From the NCBI GenBank assembly GCA_021234155.1, contig JAJEKV010000006.1, positions 27,918,180-27,982,179 of the forward strand: 64,000 nt of DNA, given 5' to 3'. Under the pieces are notes generated by a model. The model did not search any database. It was not told where the DNA came from and worked only from the letters and a program-made list of their open reading frames with translations. A program made the position numbers and the translations under genes. Shown in pieces: positions 1 through 10,749 of this stretch (positions are counted from its first letter, which is position 1; each line of letters starts with the position of its first letter). The DNA comes from Isoetes taiwanensis (Eukaryota; Streptophyta; Lycopodiopsida; Isoetales; Isoetaceae).

Positions 1-2
1 CT

Positions 3-548
3 TCTTGCAAGCTGAAGGGAACTAGACATGCTCAAAACGAAATTGCCATGCAAGAAATTTGCAAAAGTGTCATTGAAACAGCTGACGTAGATCATGTGAA
101 CAAGTTGAGTGTCGAGCAAATGGATGAGCTGCTAATTCGACTGGAACCACTTTGCAACCAGAGAAGGTAAGGAAAAAAAACTCATTTCATAAGTACATTA
201 TATTGACATTGATTAGCCTCTGATTAAAATTTACTTATTTTGTAGGTTGAGCGGGTTAGACAATGCTCGAATAAAGAATAAAGAATGTTGTGATGATATT
301 AGCAGTATACTCAACCTAAAACGAAGGTGTCGTTATGAATATTTTCATGGATCCAAGTTTCCTTATCAGGCACATGGCGAGAATGAGAGATGTTATGTTT
401 TCAAAATGTCTACTAATGGACCGTGCTCGAGTTGATTTAGTAAACGTATCGCGCCATCCGGTGATTTATCAAAGGCATGGGTGCATTTTGATCATGTGAA
501 GCGCATTCAAGGTTGGACAACCCTTGCTTGCCATGTATATGACCCCAC
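3..548 (+). pseudogene. Exons 1-2 of a split transposase-like gene
   Basis: Two exons splice in phase: 3-166 (donor GTAAGG at 167) and 246-548 (acceptor TTGTAG, donor GTAAGT at 549). The joined frame is open except for one in-frame TGA at 433-435. It then resumes in the same frame with a segment containing HFDHVKRIQGW and LACHVYD. The gene runs in from the left edge, so its start is missing. It continues beyond the hAT insertion at 10844, where an acceptor in matching phase (ACA across the junction) gives GLMTIVVCDM. That, and a possible SWIM-type zinc finger near 12420-12510, suggest a MULE/FAR1-like or other DDE transposase. The family is an inference; the splice coherence is seen directly. 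Confidence 0.5.
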
Positions 549-563
549 GTAAGTATTATTTAT

Positions 564-571
564 ATTGCATT
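564..571. repeat. Left 8-bp target site duplication of the hAT
   Basis: ATTGCATT directly precedes the CAGGG terminus. The same 8 bases directly follow the other terminus at 10770-10777. Eight-base duplications are characteristic of hAT elements. The duplicated site lies 15 bases inside the intron that starts at 549. Confidence 0.85.
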
Positions 572-591
572 CAGGGATAGGTTCTGTACGT
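572..591 (+). repeat. hAT left terminal inverted repeat
   Basis: CAGGGATAGGTTCTGTACG. The right end in reverse complement reads C, a longer G run, then GATAGGTTCAATACG. The 11-base core GGGATAGGTTC is identical in both. Confidence 0.8.
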
Positions 592-663
592 ACAAAATTA
601 AAATTCCTGACGTATAAAGTCAAAAAATACGTATTTTTTAATAAAATACGTATTTAACGAGCA

Positions 664-935
664 AAACCTCGCCGGCGGAAAAACTTTCACAGACGCTGAA
701 AGCTAAAAGCGCTGACGCGAAAAACTTGGGCAGACGCCGAAAATAATTCTCGCTACCAAAAAGTCTGGTCGACTTTCACAGACGCTGAAAACTTCGGGCA
801 CAGATGCGAAAGTTTTTTCGCAGACGCTGAATTATTTCTACAGACGCCAAAACAGGTGTTCGCAGACGCTGTTGTTTTCACGCGTACAGACGCGAAAAAG
901 TTTTCACAGACGCTGAATCAAGTTTTTCAGACGAA
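664..935 (+). repeat. Left subterminal array of CAGACGCTGAAA-type repeats
   Basis: The motif CAGACGCTGAAA, or close variants such as CAGACGCCGAAA and CAGACGCGAAA, recurs about nine times at spacings of roughly 20-35 bases. It is usually preceded by TTTTCA or TTTTCG. A matching array lies at 10355-10665, inside the other end. Subterminal repeats of this kind bind transposase in known hAT elements; that role here is inferred. Confidence 0.75.
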
Positions 936-1019
936 TTAAATTTTTTTATATATTCACGGCGGATTCAGCTTTTTTTGCGCCAAAAACAAGGTATTTCCTC
1001 ATACTAACCTTGCAATTTG

Positions 1020-1290
1020 CCACCCAAAACCTTTTTTTTTTGTTTTTCTTAGTTTTTAGGGTTTTTTTTGTTTTTTTTTGATAGGTAGGCCGGGTTAGGT
1101 CCATGATTAGGTTCCTCACCAAGGTGCCCCCTCGTAGGGGCGAACGATGGTGAGTGCCTTGTTCTCGTGGGCTGAGCTTGGCCTATTTTAGAAAAAAAAA
1201 AAAAAAAATAATAATAATAATTTAAGCAAATAAAAAATAATAATTTAAGCAAGTAAAAAAAAAAAAAAAAAAAAAAGAAAAGAAATTGGT
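1020..1290. repeat. Poly-T/poly-A bounded low-complexity segment, possible small retroposon
   Basis: Long T runs (1029-1080) are followed by about 105 bases of mixed sequence (1081-1186) and then by an A run with ATA/TAA repeats and a second A run (1189-1276). A short non-coding body ending in poly(A) resembles a SINE or retrocopy. No A/B-box promoter or duplicated flank was confirmed. Open frames across it are homopolymer artefacts. Confidence 0.3.
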
Positions 1291-1988
1291 TGCCTTCCCT
1301 TAAACAACAACCGAGAGGGGTTTTTAGGGTTGTGTGTTGCCAAGAGCATAGGCATGCCCCTTGCCCCGGTATTGCCAAGATTTATTTGCGCCATGCCGAG
1401 GGTGGGTGGTAATCGCTGAAGCTTAAGGCAACTAGGGTCTTCCTTTAGTAAGAGTATAACCCTCACCGACGCCCGTTGTTGGCCTTGGTCACGCTTGGTG
1501 TCGAAAAGGTGTGCGCGTTGTACTTTTATTAAGGGTTAGGAGAATGTTTTATCAATTCACACCCTAGTTCCCGATGGTGTTGTTGATGAAAGTCCGACAC
1601 TAATATAGGAACCGGGCGATGTTTTGATAAGCATTCGATTGGTCTCGTCTTTTGAAAAAAGCGTGACCTAGGACAAGTGCAATGCATTTAAAACTTGCTA
1701 GCCTTGCATTTTGGAAGTAGCTGGGCTATAGATCATAAATCGTGTTTTGGTCCTTTTATTTGTTACCCTATCCTTGGCCTTGCACATACATACTCATGTT
1801 AGGGTCTTAGTGTAGGAAGCATAAAATTAGTGTTTTGTTTTGGTTAAAGTGAGTTGATTTACCCTCATGTGCTAAGCACTAAATTGAAAGTTTTATCTTT
1901 GCTTGACTTGTAGGTGTTGCTGTTGTCAGTTGATTATCGCGGAGTCGCATTTTGCTAGCCTGCTAGACAATCCCTTAAAACAAGAAGT
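1291..1988. other. No gene recognised (inside the hAT)
   Basis: This is mixed-composition sequence with no convincing frame. A splice-acceptor-like TTGTAG at 1907-1912 lies upstream of the first plausible start of the cargo gene, so part of this may be its 5' UTR or intron. Confidence 0.4.
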
Positions 1989-2560
1989 ATGACTTCAGAA
2001 GAGAGAGCGGAAGTTAACTTGCAACCAAATGTGGCATTAGTGTCTCGTGATAGAGCCGCAACCAAGAGAGGCATTGGCGCCTCAAACACGTGCTGAGCTG
2101 CAACCCGAAGTCATCTTTCGCAAAGATCGCCACAGAGAAAAGAAGTAGACCACAACAAGCATGGTCTACTTTGAGACCAGATTTCATGAACTGGTTTGTG
2201 TAATCGGCCGCGGCAATGCCTCATTTCGGGATTTGGAATTGATTACTAGCAAAGTGAGGAAGGATGGCTAGACTACCATGCAGTGGCTGGTAAAAGATGC
2301 CGAGAGGGCTTTTAAGCTTCAATGATGGAGCTAGACCCCGAAAAGAGTGAGCAAGAGAGGTATACATGGATAGTGGGTAATATTAGCCGCACTACCGCAA
2401 TATGATGATCGAAGTTGCAAATTTGAGTAGTCATCGCTTGAGGCTAGAGTTGAAAGAAAAAGCCAAGACATGGAATGCGGGCGCGGACCAACGTAAAATT
2501 GAAGAAAGAGGCCCATCAACCCCCATCTTGTTAAGAAAGTGTTGGCGCAAACCATAAAAA
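1989..2560 (+). pseudogene. 5' part of the kinase-like cargo gene, frameshifted
   Basis: A frame opens at ATG 1989 (MTSEERAEVNLQPNV...) and is interrupted by TGA near 2095. Neighbouring frames continue with HELVCVIGRGNASFRDLELI (2191-2250), then WLVKDAERAF, MELDPEKSEQERYTW and IVGNISRTTAI. Together they read as a decayed soluble helical protein leading into the kinase-like domain that starts near 2640. I do not recognise this part. It may be the N-terminal region of the same protein, because orientation and spacing fit and no other element boundary is seen between them. Confidence 0.4.
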
Positions 2561-2573
2561 GCCAAACGCCCCG

Positions 2574-3667
2574 GTGAGACAGATGAGGGAGTGGGAAGCT
2601 CAGAGAAGAGCAGATGCCAAGACTACTTGGTTTGCCATGGTAGATTCATCACAAATAATAAAATGTATAAATCTAATTGGTTCTGGTTCATATGGTGCAG
2701 TGTATAAGTGCAATATTTTAGGGTCTAGTTTTATTAAAGATGAACCTTATTGTGTAAAACTTCAACATAATAATTTTCAGCATAGTACAGAACCCAATAA
2801 GTTAGTGGAAGCTATGCTGAAGAACATGAGGGAGTCAGGAATGCAAGTTAGGCACGGGTGTATAATACGCTGCATTGGTAGCACAACCGGCCTAGAAAGA
2901 CAAGGCTTAATTTTCCCTTTTTGGAATGGAGGTTCGTTGGCAACCTTCTTTACAAGTCATGGGTCCAATGCCTTTGCAGAGCTTGCATTTAAGAAGTTGG
3001 GAGCTGTCCCCAGAGTTGAGACGGACTTGAGGCTGCTTGAGGAGCCAGAAAAGAAAGAATTATTTGTTGCCTCTAGGGTTGGGGACTTAGCAATGTCATT
3101 CTCAGAAGGGCTAAAAAAAGCTCCATCAAGAAAGATATTTGCATATGGACTTGCATCCCGCAATATATTGCTCCATTTTGATTATGGAAAGGAGAAGGGA
3201 TGTATTAATCCTCAGGCCGTGGTACATTGGCATTTGTGATTGGGGTGAATCCAGGTTGATCCCGAGAGATGCTGGAGGTAAAACGATGGCATTACAAGGG
3301 TATGGATGGCTAAGGTAAGAAAAGAATTGAGATGGAAAGGGCCGTGCATCCATATATGCATGATGATCTTTTTTTTGGTAGTGGCTCAAGACAAAGGCTC
3401 GCAAGGGTTGACTTTGATTTACACTCGGGCAGCGACATTGTCTACTACTTAGCTGACTTTGCTAGTAAGTACTCCTACATGGAGTCAATAGGAAACTTGG
3501 AGCAACAAGGCAAGCATCGGAGAATGTGCGACTATTTGAAACATTGCGTTGAGTCGCCAATGAGGGACAAAACACGAAAATTTGATATGGCCCACTACTT
3601 GACACAATGCGGAGCGCTTTTCATTGCTCTCCAATTCGCGCACGAGGCCACAATTGGAATCGATTGA
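2574..3667 (+). pseudogene. Protein-kinase-like domain carried inside the hAT (pseudokinase features)
   Basis: The 221-residue frame at 2574-3239 begins the kinase fold with LIGSGSYGAVYK, a canonical glycine loop. YCVKL follows and supplies the probable ATP-binding lysine. Further on come IIRCIGST and LIFPFWNGGSLATFF, typical of the hinge and helix D. Where an active kinase has HRDLKxxN, this reads YGLASRNILL, so the catalytic aspartate is absent. Where DFG is expected, an adjacent frame near 3235 reads CDWGES. The C-lobe continues at 3332-3667 with DDLFFGSG and DFDLHSGSDI (compare APE...SDVWS). Frame changes near 3235 and 3310 show decay or unrecognised introns. Active phosphotransfer is unlikely. 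It sits 2 kb inside the left end, pointing towards the oppositely oriented transposase. Confidence 0.65.
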
Positions 3668-4117
3668 TTCTTCAACTTGGCCGTGGTGGCGACGATGCAT
3701 TAGACCAAGTTGGTCCTAGTCACTTAGCGCAGTATATTCACTTACATTCAAACATCCTTGTATTACATAATATTCCAACTAAATTCATTAAATGAAAGAT
3801 TATTGTCTGATGCTACATGAAAGATTATTGTCTATGTGTGTTGTGTAGCTTAGTTTTCCTTTTCGTGTGTTTTTTGTGTTATTTATTCTATGCTTTTTTA
3901 TATGTCGCAGCTAACGAACATTATAAAGACAAGAAGTCAAAGCACACCTATACAAGTCAGTCAGTGCACCTATAGAAGTCAGCAGTCCAAATTATGTCCC
4001 ACCGAACAGGACGAAGAATTGAATCGACACACGGAATGTCTGGGCAAGGCCGAGCAGGAGGATCAGCATGGATTTTCGGGTTCCCTCTAATTTGAGACCC
4101 CCTCTACTCCGGCCTCC
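3668..4117. other. Intergenic stretch inside the hAT
   Basis: AT-rich, with a T-rich segment (3840-3905) that would suit a 3' UTR of the kinase-like gene or a promoter for the next one. No convincing coding frame is seen. Confidence 0.35.
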
Positions 4118-5360
4118 TTGGCATCAAGGGTTGGAGAACGAAGCTTGAGATGTCACCGCCTAAGAAATGGAGAGAGCAGCAGACATGCAAGGGCGAATGA
4201 GTTTCGCACGGCAGAGTTAAGAAGGTTGCGTGCGATGGATGAAGTTTCAAAGAGGGATAATTGCACCATCACAGAGGTGCATAATGTAGCTGGCGAGGCA
4301 GGGCCTGGCTATTGTCCAAGTGGAGCGCATCACCACATGTAATCACAAATTTGGACAAGAATGAGTTTGAAAGTGAGTGGCCTAGTAGACGGGTAAGTAT
4401 AAGGCTCACGAGTGCAAGAATGCTGTGGTTCGAGCAAAAGCACTCGAGCGTCATGTCCAAGTGAAGGGACATTTACCCCACAACGGTGAGTTTAGTAAGA
4501 GTTTTTGCAAAGCAAGTATACCACGAAGCTTGTGAAGGAAGTGCCCGTGAAATTATGGGAGTAGGAAATGGAGGCAAGGAAGCGGTAGTGGCAAAGACGA
4601 AGAGGGTCAAGCTATCGGAAGATAGCGAGAGGGGCCACATGGTGAGCCCATCACCATTACATACCTTGTTGCCGACGCTATCCAACTTTTTGAGGTGACA
4701 GGGTAGCCGCGGGCTGGAGCCGCGGAATGACCTTGTGGATATTCGGGCCCAACTAGAGAATGAGAGAAGTCGGAACCCGACACTTTCTCGAGGAGAATAT
4801 TCGCTTGAAGGACCGCGGCCGATGGGTATGATAAGATGGCCGCTGAATTAGAGGACGCTTAAACGGCAACTAGCGGCATTAAACAGGGAGGCAACGGTCC
4901 TTAGAGAAAACAACGAAAGCACTTGGCGCTAATTTGACCAAATCGTTAGACTCGACCCTTTAGGGTGATTTCGAGCAGCCGATATCCTATCTCCCTCGCG
5001 GAGTATTTGTATGAGAGTCATTGGGAAGAGCTAAAGGTTGTTGATTACGCACATTGCCAATTTTGTGGTGACAACCCGACACAGTGTGGGCTGGTACACT
5101 CTAGGGTGTGGGCATCGTGATGCACATGCGATGTGTTCTTGATTGATGTTGCAAAGCCGTCATCCAACCTTGCAAGACGGATGGATTTTTCCCGAAGTTA
5201 CAATATGCCATATTTAATATGCAAGGTCGCATGCCAAGGTTGCCACATTTGACCGCTCGCAGGAGGGATGGGCAGATGCACACTTTTCAAACCTTTCGCG
5301 AGATGGAATTGTGGAGGGGGGTGGAGGAGCCGCTGAAGGAGAGACAGTGCCGACATTAAC
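4118..5360 (+). pseudogene. Decayed coiled-coil plus RING-like Cys/His protein (hAT cargo)
   Basis: Pieces in shifting plus-strand frames make one plausible protein. First comes a basic N-terminal part (MSPPKKWREQQTCKGE, 4150-4198). Next is FESEWPSRRVSIRLTSARML near 4370. A charged segment follows, including KTKRVKLSEDSERG (4594-4635). A coiled-coil-like stretch follows (DKMAAELEDALKRQL, LAALNREATVLRENNEST; about 4830-4920). Last is a Cys/His cluster CQFCGDNPTQC ... GCGHRDAH ... CC (about 5050-5150), followed by CKTDGFFPKLQY. C-x2-C then C-G-H then C/C is a RING-like order. The same order, coiled coil then CGH-type finger, occurs in the minus-strand gene at 17012-19259. The function, perhaps protein binding or ubiquitin ligase-like, is inferred. 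Confidence 0.4.
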
Positions 5361-5969
5361 CAGTTCTTACCACCACCTCCGTGGTCGCTAGGGTGATTAT
5401 ATTGATCCAAATGACCAATGAAAATGAGATATTACCTTTTAGACATGCCAAATTTTGACCAGATCATTTTGTGAATGGCGGGTATAATGACGTTATTTCA
5501 AACAAGGTGTAATGATGTTATCAAAGGATCGAGTAGTGCTCATAGTAAAAGCATCGAGACTTCCAAATCGCTTCTTTCGCTTTTTCTCGCTTGACGAGTA
5601 AAGGCATTGAGACTTCCCAATCTCTTTTATCCCGGCTTAGTCTCTTTTGTTTGTCACTGTGCCTTATATTCTCGGCAAACAATATAGACTTTCGAAATTT
5701 TGTTACCTCCTTTAGAAGGAGCGAAGCTTTGTTTCACTCTCTTTATGTGTCTATGTGTCAATGTATCTTAGATACTTTGCTAGGTTATATTACACAAAGA
5801 CGCCGCTAAAATGGGGGTCAAGTAAATCGCTCGCTCTAGAGGAGGTTACAAGGTTTTGAGTACTCTATTTTTATTGTGGCCACGGAGGATATAAGGCCTA
5901 GTGGTTGCTTTGCGATTCCGCGGTGTTCATTAGATGTTAGTGATTGAAGCAAGCTTTGACTCCTGAATT
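5361..5969. other. Non-coding flank of the hairpin block
   Basis: Partial, diverged copies of the hairpin arm seen downstream (GCATCGAGACTTCC at about 5553 and GCATTGAGACTTCCC at about 5606) occur here. The stretch is probably older degraded copies of the same foldback sequence. No gene is seen. Confidence 0.4.
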
Positions 5970-6087
5970 CAAGCATCGAGACTTCCCTCGTTTTTTTTCT
6001 CGGCCTTTGGGCAATGTAGCTTAGTTTACATGCTAAGTTCCATTGTCCAAAGACCCGGGAAAGTAAAGATTGGGACGCCTCGATGCC
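5970..6087. repeat. Foldback hairpin A, copy 1
   Basis: Outer arms AAGCATCGAGACTTCC and GGGACGCCTCGATGC pair imperfectly. An inner stem pairs CTTTGGGCAATG..GCTTAG with CTAAGTTCCATTGTCCAAAG around TTTACATG. A second copy lies at 6660-6776. This is typical of a MITE-like foldback sequence. Confidence 0.65.
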
Positions 6088-6279
6088 CGACCTGTGTCTC
6101 GAGGCGCCGAGGTGAGAGCGCGACTTAATTTCAAGCCAAAGTGGTGCCCGGGCGTTGTCCATCTATACAAAGGGGCTGTAGGGCACCAAATCATGGAACA
6201 TCCTAACTCCTTCTATTGATGGAGAACCTTGAGCATCACTATGACTTGAAATTGAGGACGCGCCACACGTTAATCCTTT

Positions 6280-6448
6280 GGTACGCCAAATCGCCATTTG
6301 ATGTTATCCGACCTATAATTTGTACCTCCTCCCTTTGGGTGGCACATGCCATGCAAACCCATTTGGGTATTCAGCCGCGATGTGCCACCCAGAGGAATAG
6401 AGTACAGATTATAGGTCCGATAGCATTCAAAGCCCAATTTGGCATACC
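6280..6448. repeat. Foldback hairpin B, copy 1
   Basis: The left arm begins GGTACGCCAAATCGCCATTT and the right arm ends GGGCTTTGAATGC/GCCAAATTGG in reverse complement. GACCTATAAT, GTAC and GGGTGGCACAT pair across the arms, giving a stem of roughly 70 bp around a short loop that contains ATGCAAACCCATTTGGGTAT. A second copy lies at 6826-6993. Confidence 0.75.
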
Positions 6449-6659
6449 GGGTCTTCCAACTCGCCACCCCCGGCTTAGTCTCTTTCGCTTTTTGTGTATC
6501 TAATTTGCCCCCTAGGATGACATCGCCACTCGTGTGGCAATTAATTAGATACGCCAAGTTCCATTGAAAGGGGTGAAAAAGGGAGTAAGCCAAGAGCGCA
6601 ACCCTCTTGAATGCAGCCAGTGATCCTTCGGGTTAATTGATGTTAGTGATTGATGAGTT

Positions 6660-6776
6660 CAAGCATCGAGATTTCAATCTTTTCCCCTCCTCTTTGGGCA
6701 ATGTAGCTTAGTTTACATGCTAAGTTCCATTGTTCAAAGAGGGGTGAAAGCAAGGGTTGGGAAGTCTCGATGCTTG
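6660..6776. repeat. Foldback hairpin A, copy 2
   Basis: Begins AAGCATCGAGATTTC and ends GAAGTCTCGATGCTTG, a clean outer stem. The inner stem CTTTGGGCAATGTAGCTTAG / CTAAGTTCCATTGTTCAAAG is kept. It is preceded, like copy 1, by TTAGTGATTGA, so the flank was duplicated with it. Confidence 0.7.
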
Positions 6777-6825
6777 TACTCGTGTCTCTTTCATCCCCGC
6801 CCCGGAGCGTGATCCTTTTTGAATG

Positions 6826-6993
6826 GTTGCCAAATCGCCATTTGATGTTATCCGACCTATAATTTGTACCTCCATTTTTGGGTGGCACATGCCATGCAAA
6901 CCCATTTGGGTATTCGTGAGCATGTGCCACCCGTGAGGAATAGAGTACGCATTATAGGTCCCAGATAGCATTCAAAGCCCAATTTGGCATACC
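6826..6993. repeat. Foldback hairpin B, copy 2
   Basis: Nearly identical to 6280-6448, with the same GCCAAATCGCCATTTGATG start, the same GACCTATAAT stem and the same GGCATACCGGGT end. A and B recur in the same order and orientation, so the unit A+B is a direct duplication. Confidence 0.75.
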
Positions 6994-7689
6994 GGGTTAT
7001 TCCCGACTTGGGTACCGGTATTTTGTGAACCTTTCGATGGATCGATTCGTCCGGCTGGTCCGAGGTCTGTTTGGCCCCTTCGCATGCGTAGATTACTTCT
7101 CATCAGCAAGATTCTCGGGCGCATAAGAGGCAAGCAACAACGGAGGTCGAGACGGGTCTGATCCAACTAAGGTTTTCGTGGCAATCGCGTTACACATGAA
7201 AGAAACATAGAAATAAACATAGAAAGAACTATCATACATTAACTAAAACATTTGTGACAAAAAAAATTATAACCAAAAACTTTTTTATTAATAGTGCCGT
7301 GGACGGTTACAATAGTATGAAAATCCTCAAGACCAATTACAAAATGATCAAGATACTCATCACATCATTTTTCTAGGCAAATGACTTCTTCATCGGGTTT
7401 CATCATTTGCAGTTCCATCCTCTTTCTTGCCGGGAACCTAGGTTCAACCTCCGATGACCCTTTCCTTTAGTGAAACGCCCTCAGACGGTTTTTCCTAGCC
7501 CGCTTTCTCGCTTGTCAAGGTAAAGCGCAAAGGTGAGTCCGTTGGATCACGTAAGCCGGGCCACGCCATCAACCGCATTGCTCGAACCTCGCCTTTTTCA
7601 GACGTGACTTCTGCATCCTCGCCGCCGGGCTGATCCGCCCGAGAATATGGCTTGGTCTATATCATCTTCGCCATCAACGGCGGGTACGC
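6994..7689 (-). other. Possible C-terminal tail and 3' region of the hAT transposase
   Basis: On the minus strand, frames downstream of the dimerisation domain read through a charged segment (EVTSEKGEVRAMR near 7590). This could be the transposase tail, extending to about 7380. From 7200 to 7370 the sequence is AT-rich and looks untranslated. Confidence 0.3.
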
Positions 7690-9780
7690 TTGAATGTCTT
7701 CATCAACATGGCTTGCAAAGATTTATTGCAAGCATCTCGCCCTCACCGCCTTCGGCCGTCCTCTTCCACTTCGAATCAGATCCATGAAAGGAAACAGAAG
7801 CTTATCGATTGCGGATGTACCATCGTTACGATTCAATAGCCGCCAGTTTGAGAAGTTGTATACAAGTTTGTCCGCCTTCTTATGTAGCAAGCGACATGGG
7901 TGACACTGTATGTACTTATAGGCACTCCAATTCCTCTCACTTGCACTATTGGAAGATACCAAAGAGAGGATAGTCATTGCAATTGCCCGCAAGGTATCAA
8001 GAACTTGCCCATGGGCTTGCCACCATGCATATGATTCCATATTTGGTTCCTTCTTATGACTCTCCAAAAGGCGTGCGGAAGTTCTTCATCCGCCCACCTT
8101 CCACTCGTGTTCTCGGTATTCGCTAACTCGGCAATGAAAAGCTTGTAGTCCGAAATGTTGGGATAGAACATTTTTGCAACCTTCTTCAACGACCCCATCA
8201 CTTCTTTATCTCGTATGCTGGTCCATATCGTGGTTGTGTGGGTCTAAGGCATGCGCGGGCGCCATGAAGATCATCGTATGACTTCTTCCATCGCTCATTG
8301 AAGTCTCTCGAGTAGTGCGCGCTTAGCATTGTCAAATGGCGCATTGGGACCATCACGCTCTAGGAAGGATTGAATGGAGTGCCAACACCTCCGCACCTTT
8401 CCCAAAGGCTTGCCTTCAAGAATCAAGGGTTTTGATGGCATGACAAAAAAAGTTGCATGCACCTCACAACATTTTTACACCTTTCCAAAATGTCTCCCGC
8501 CCAAGCATTTCAAGGGCAGCAGCAGCTTTGTCACGTTTGTTTAGCGGCATTTTTCCCTTTTCGCCTTCTTTTCCCAATCAAAAACTCAGATGATTAAAGG
8601 TTGAGATAATCCAATCACGACACTTCAGCACTCTTTTCAAGACAGATATAATTGGAACCAAACCGAAGTTTGCCCAGATTCATGAGTGCTAGGCTCTTTC
8701 CGACGAATGACTTGTAAATGGCATAAATTGCCGGCTTCTTTGTGATGAATTTTACAAGCCGACGCGCTTCGAATGGGATCTTTGAACCACGCGGTGCCGT
8801 GGAGAACCGCCCTTCAAAGAATAGGTTCGTGCAATGGCATTGGCAACTAGTAGCATGCAACCCTCGAAATTCGCCTCCAAGAATTGACCCGCTTAGCTTG
8901 CAATTAGACGCCAAGTATCCATTACAACTTGAAATATTCTCTTCGGTCCAAAACTCTCTATCACGCCTTTGTTTTCTCAAAAATCCAATCTCCCGGCCAC
9001 TTGGTCGGGCTTTTGGTTTCTACGGTTTTCAAAAATACTTCACCCCCGGATACACGATCATGAAATTAATAAGATGGTCCTTGTTTACATTGCTCCAACC
9101 ATCGGGCCACTAATGAAGCCGGCCGCCACCACACGACACAACTTCATCTCCACCCTCTCAACCATTTTTCCATGTATTTCATCAACCATCTTATTGTTGG
9201 CATGTTTGTATGAAGGCGCCTAAAAGCCGGTCCCCGCTTTGGCAACTTCTTGAAGGCTTCTTTTCATTGCTTTATGCTCCGTAATATGTGGAGACAACCC
9301 AAAGATATAAAATGCCTCTACAACCTTCGGGCTTGTGTCTTCTTCAATTGCTCGATGTTAAGCAATGATCAACCCTCCGTTGTTTCGTCCGTTTTTCCAC
9401 TATTTCAATTGTCTCTATCATTCTCTCGTTTCTCCGCGGCTTGTACCTATTGACCCTAGTCCGCCTCCGACGGTGATGTCGTCCCCAACAGGGGTGGTAT
9501 AGTTATCTTCGCCTCGCTTCGCCTCGCCCCCGCTTTTTGAGTATTCGTGAACTCGCCTTTTTCTCATATTATTCTTCGCTTTATGTGATCCCATCCGGGC
9601 CGAGACAATCTCGATGGCATCCTTTTCGCAAGTCGCCAGATGCAAAGATAAGTTGCGACATAATCGACGCCTCGCTCACGTAAGATGTGAGCTCAATTTT
9701 GTTGCGTAACCATTTACCCATGTGTATCCACAAAACACACATTCCCACTCATTTGCGCCAAACTCTTTTCACAAACTCCC
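7690..9780 (-). pseudogene. hAT transposase (BED finger, DUF659-like region, C-terminal dimerisation), broken
   Basis: Read on the minus strand, the order is that of plant hAT transposases. First is a BED-type zinc finger (WECVFCG...GYATKLSSHL, about 9760-9690) and a continuation with LHLATCEKD (9645-9610). Next are DUF659-like pieces: KDHLINFMIVYPGGEVF near 9070, then FGPKRIFQVVMDTW near 8950, then a 121-residue frame at 8980-8615 with RRLVKFITKK and LRFGSNYICLEK. After EGRWA-like and WWQAHG pieces comes the dimerisation signature LSLVSSNSASERNWSAY with HKKADKLVYNFSNWRLL (8067-7723). Several frame changes and stops mean it is probably inactive. It agrees with the terminal repeats and 8-bp duplication of the enclosing element. 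Confidence 0.85.
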
Positions 9781-10354
9781 ATTCTCGGGCCTTTTTTCCC
9801 GACCCGCTAACTCCAAGCATCACACCATGTGCATCGAAGTTGCAGCCCCCGCGGGCTCCCGCCACGGCACACGCAGCCCTCGCGACCTCTAGAGGTAGAT
9901 GCATGATCACGCCCGCACCTCCGTGAGGTAGATGCATGACCAAGAGCCACCATTGCTCTGACCCTACCGACAATGTTCTTAACCGACTTTGATTACATTT
10001 AACTAAAGGAAGACGATATATGCAAAGGAGCAAGCTCACAATGCATATGTTACGCCGACGCTCCGCGGCGAGAATCAAGGGGGTTGGACGGACCCTATAG
10101 GATATTCTATGGAAGCAGATGCCAACCTGTTGTCGAAACCACCGGGACGGAGTAAACTCACGCCCAAAGATCCAACGCCGCCGCGGACTGAAAAAACGAC
10201 ACCTCAAAGGCAAACCGCTTCCCAAGGAGTATTTTGACTCAACCCGGCGGCCAACGCTCGAGGTGAATTCTAGGGCTAATCACGCTTTTTTAAATATACT
10301 ATTAACAAAGGCCACAAAACAAAGTCAAACAGTTGGCGAAATATTTTTTTGCTT
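9781..10354. other. No gene recognised (5' side of hAT transposase)
   Basis: Open frames exist on both strands but lack recognisable motifs. This is probably the promoter and leader of the minus-strand transposase. GAGGTAGATGCATGA occurs twice at 9892-9936, a short tandem duplication of about 32 bp. Confidence 0.35.
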
Positions 10355-10665
10355 AGTAACCCGGGCAAAACAGTTAGAAAATTTTCGCGACGCCGAAAAG
10401 GAACAAAACCGCTGCACGCCGAAAATATTTTCGCAGACGAAGATTATGTTTCACAGACGACGCCGGTTCAAAATATTTCACAGACGCTGGTAACGCTAAT
10501 CGCGCACGCCGAAAAAATTCGCGACGACGTGGTATGGTTCACAGCGAAAAAAAATTGGCTTCGTGCAGACGCCAAATCAGAATTTTCGTCAGACGCTTAA
10601 AATTTTTCGCCAGACGCTGGTTTTGTTGCTTTTCGCACGCCGGTTTTTCGACGCCGGAATTGTTT
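10355..10665 (+). repeat. Right subterminal array of CAGACGCTG-type repeats
   Basis: About ten copies of CAGACGCTGG, CAGACGCCAAA, GCACGCCGAAAA and similar units, often preceded by TTTTCG or TTTCA. They keep the same plus-strand orientation as the left array. Tandem subterminal binding sites would often be expected inverted at the two ends. Confidence 0.7.
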
Positions 10666-10749
10666 TCCGCCGTATTTTTTATGTTTTTTATACCGCAAAT
10701 TTGTGTCAGATCATTCAATTCATAACGTATTCGTGATAAAACGCATACC

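Noticed and set aside
1049-1466. Minus-strand frames with Phe/Tyr runs
   Set aside because: Translations of poly-A/T runs.
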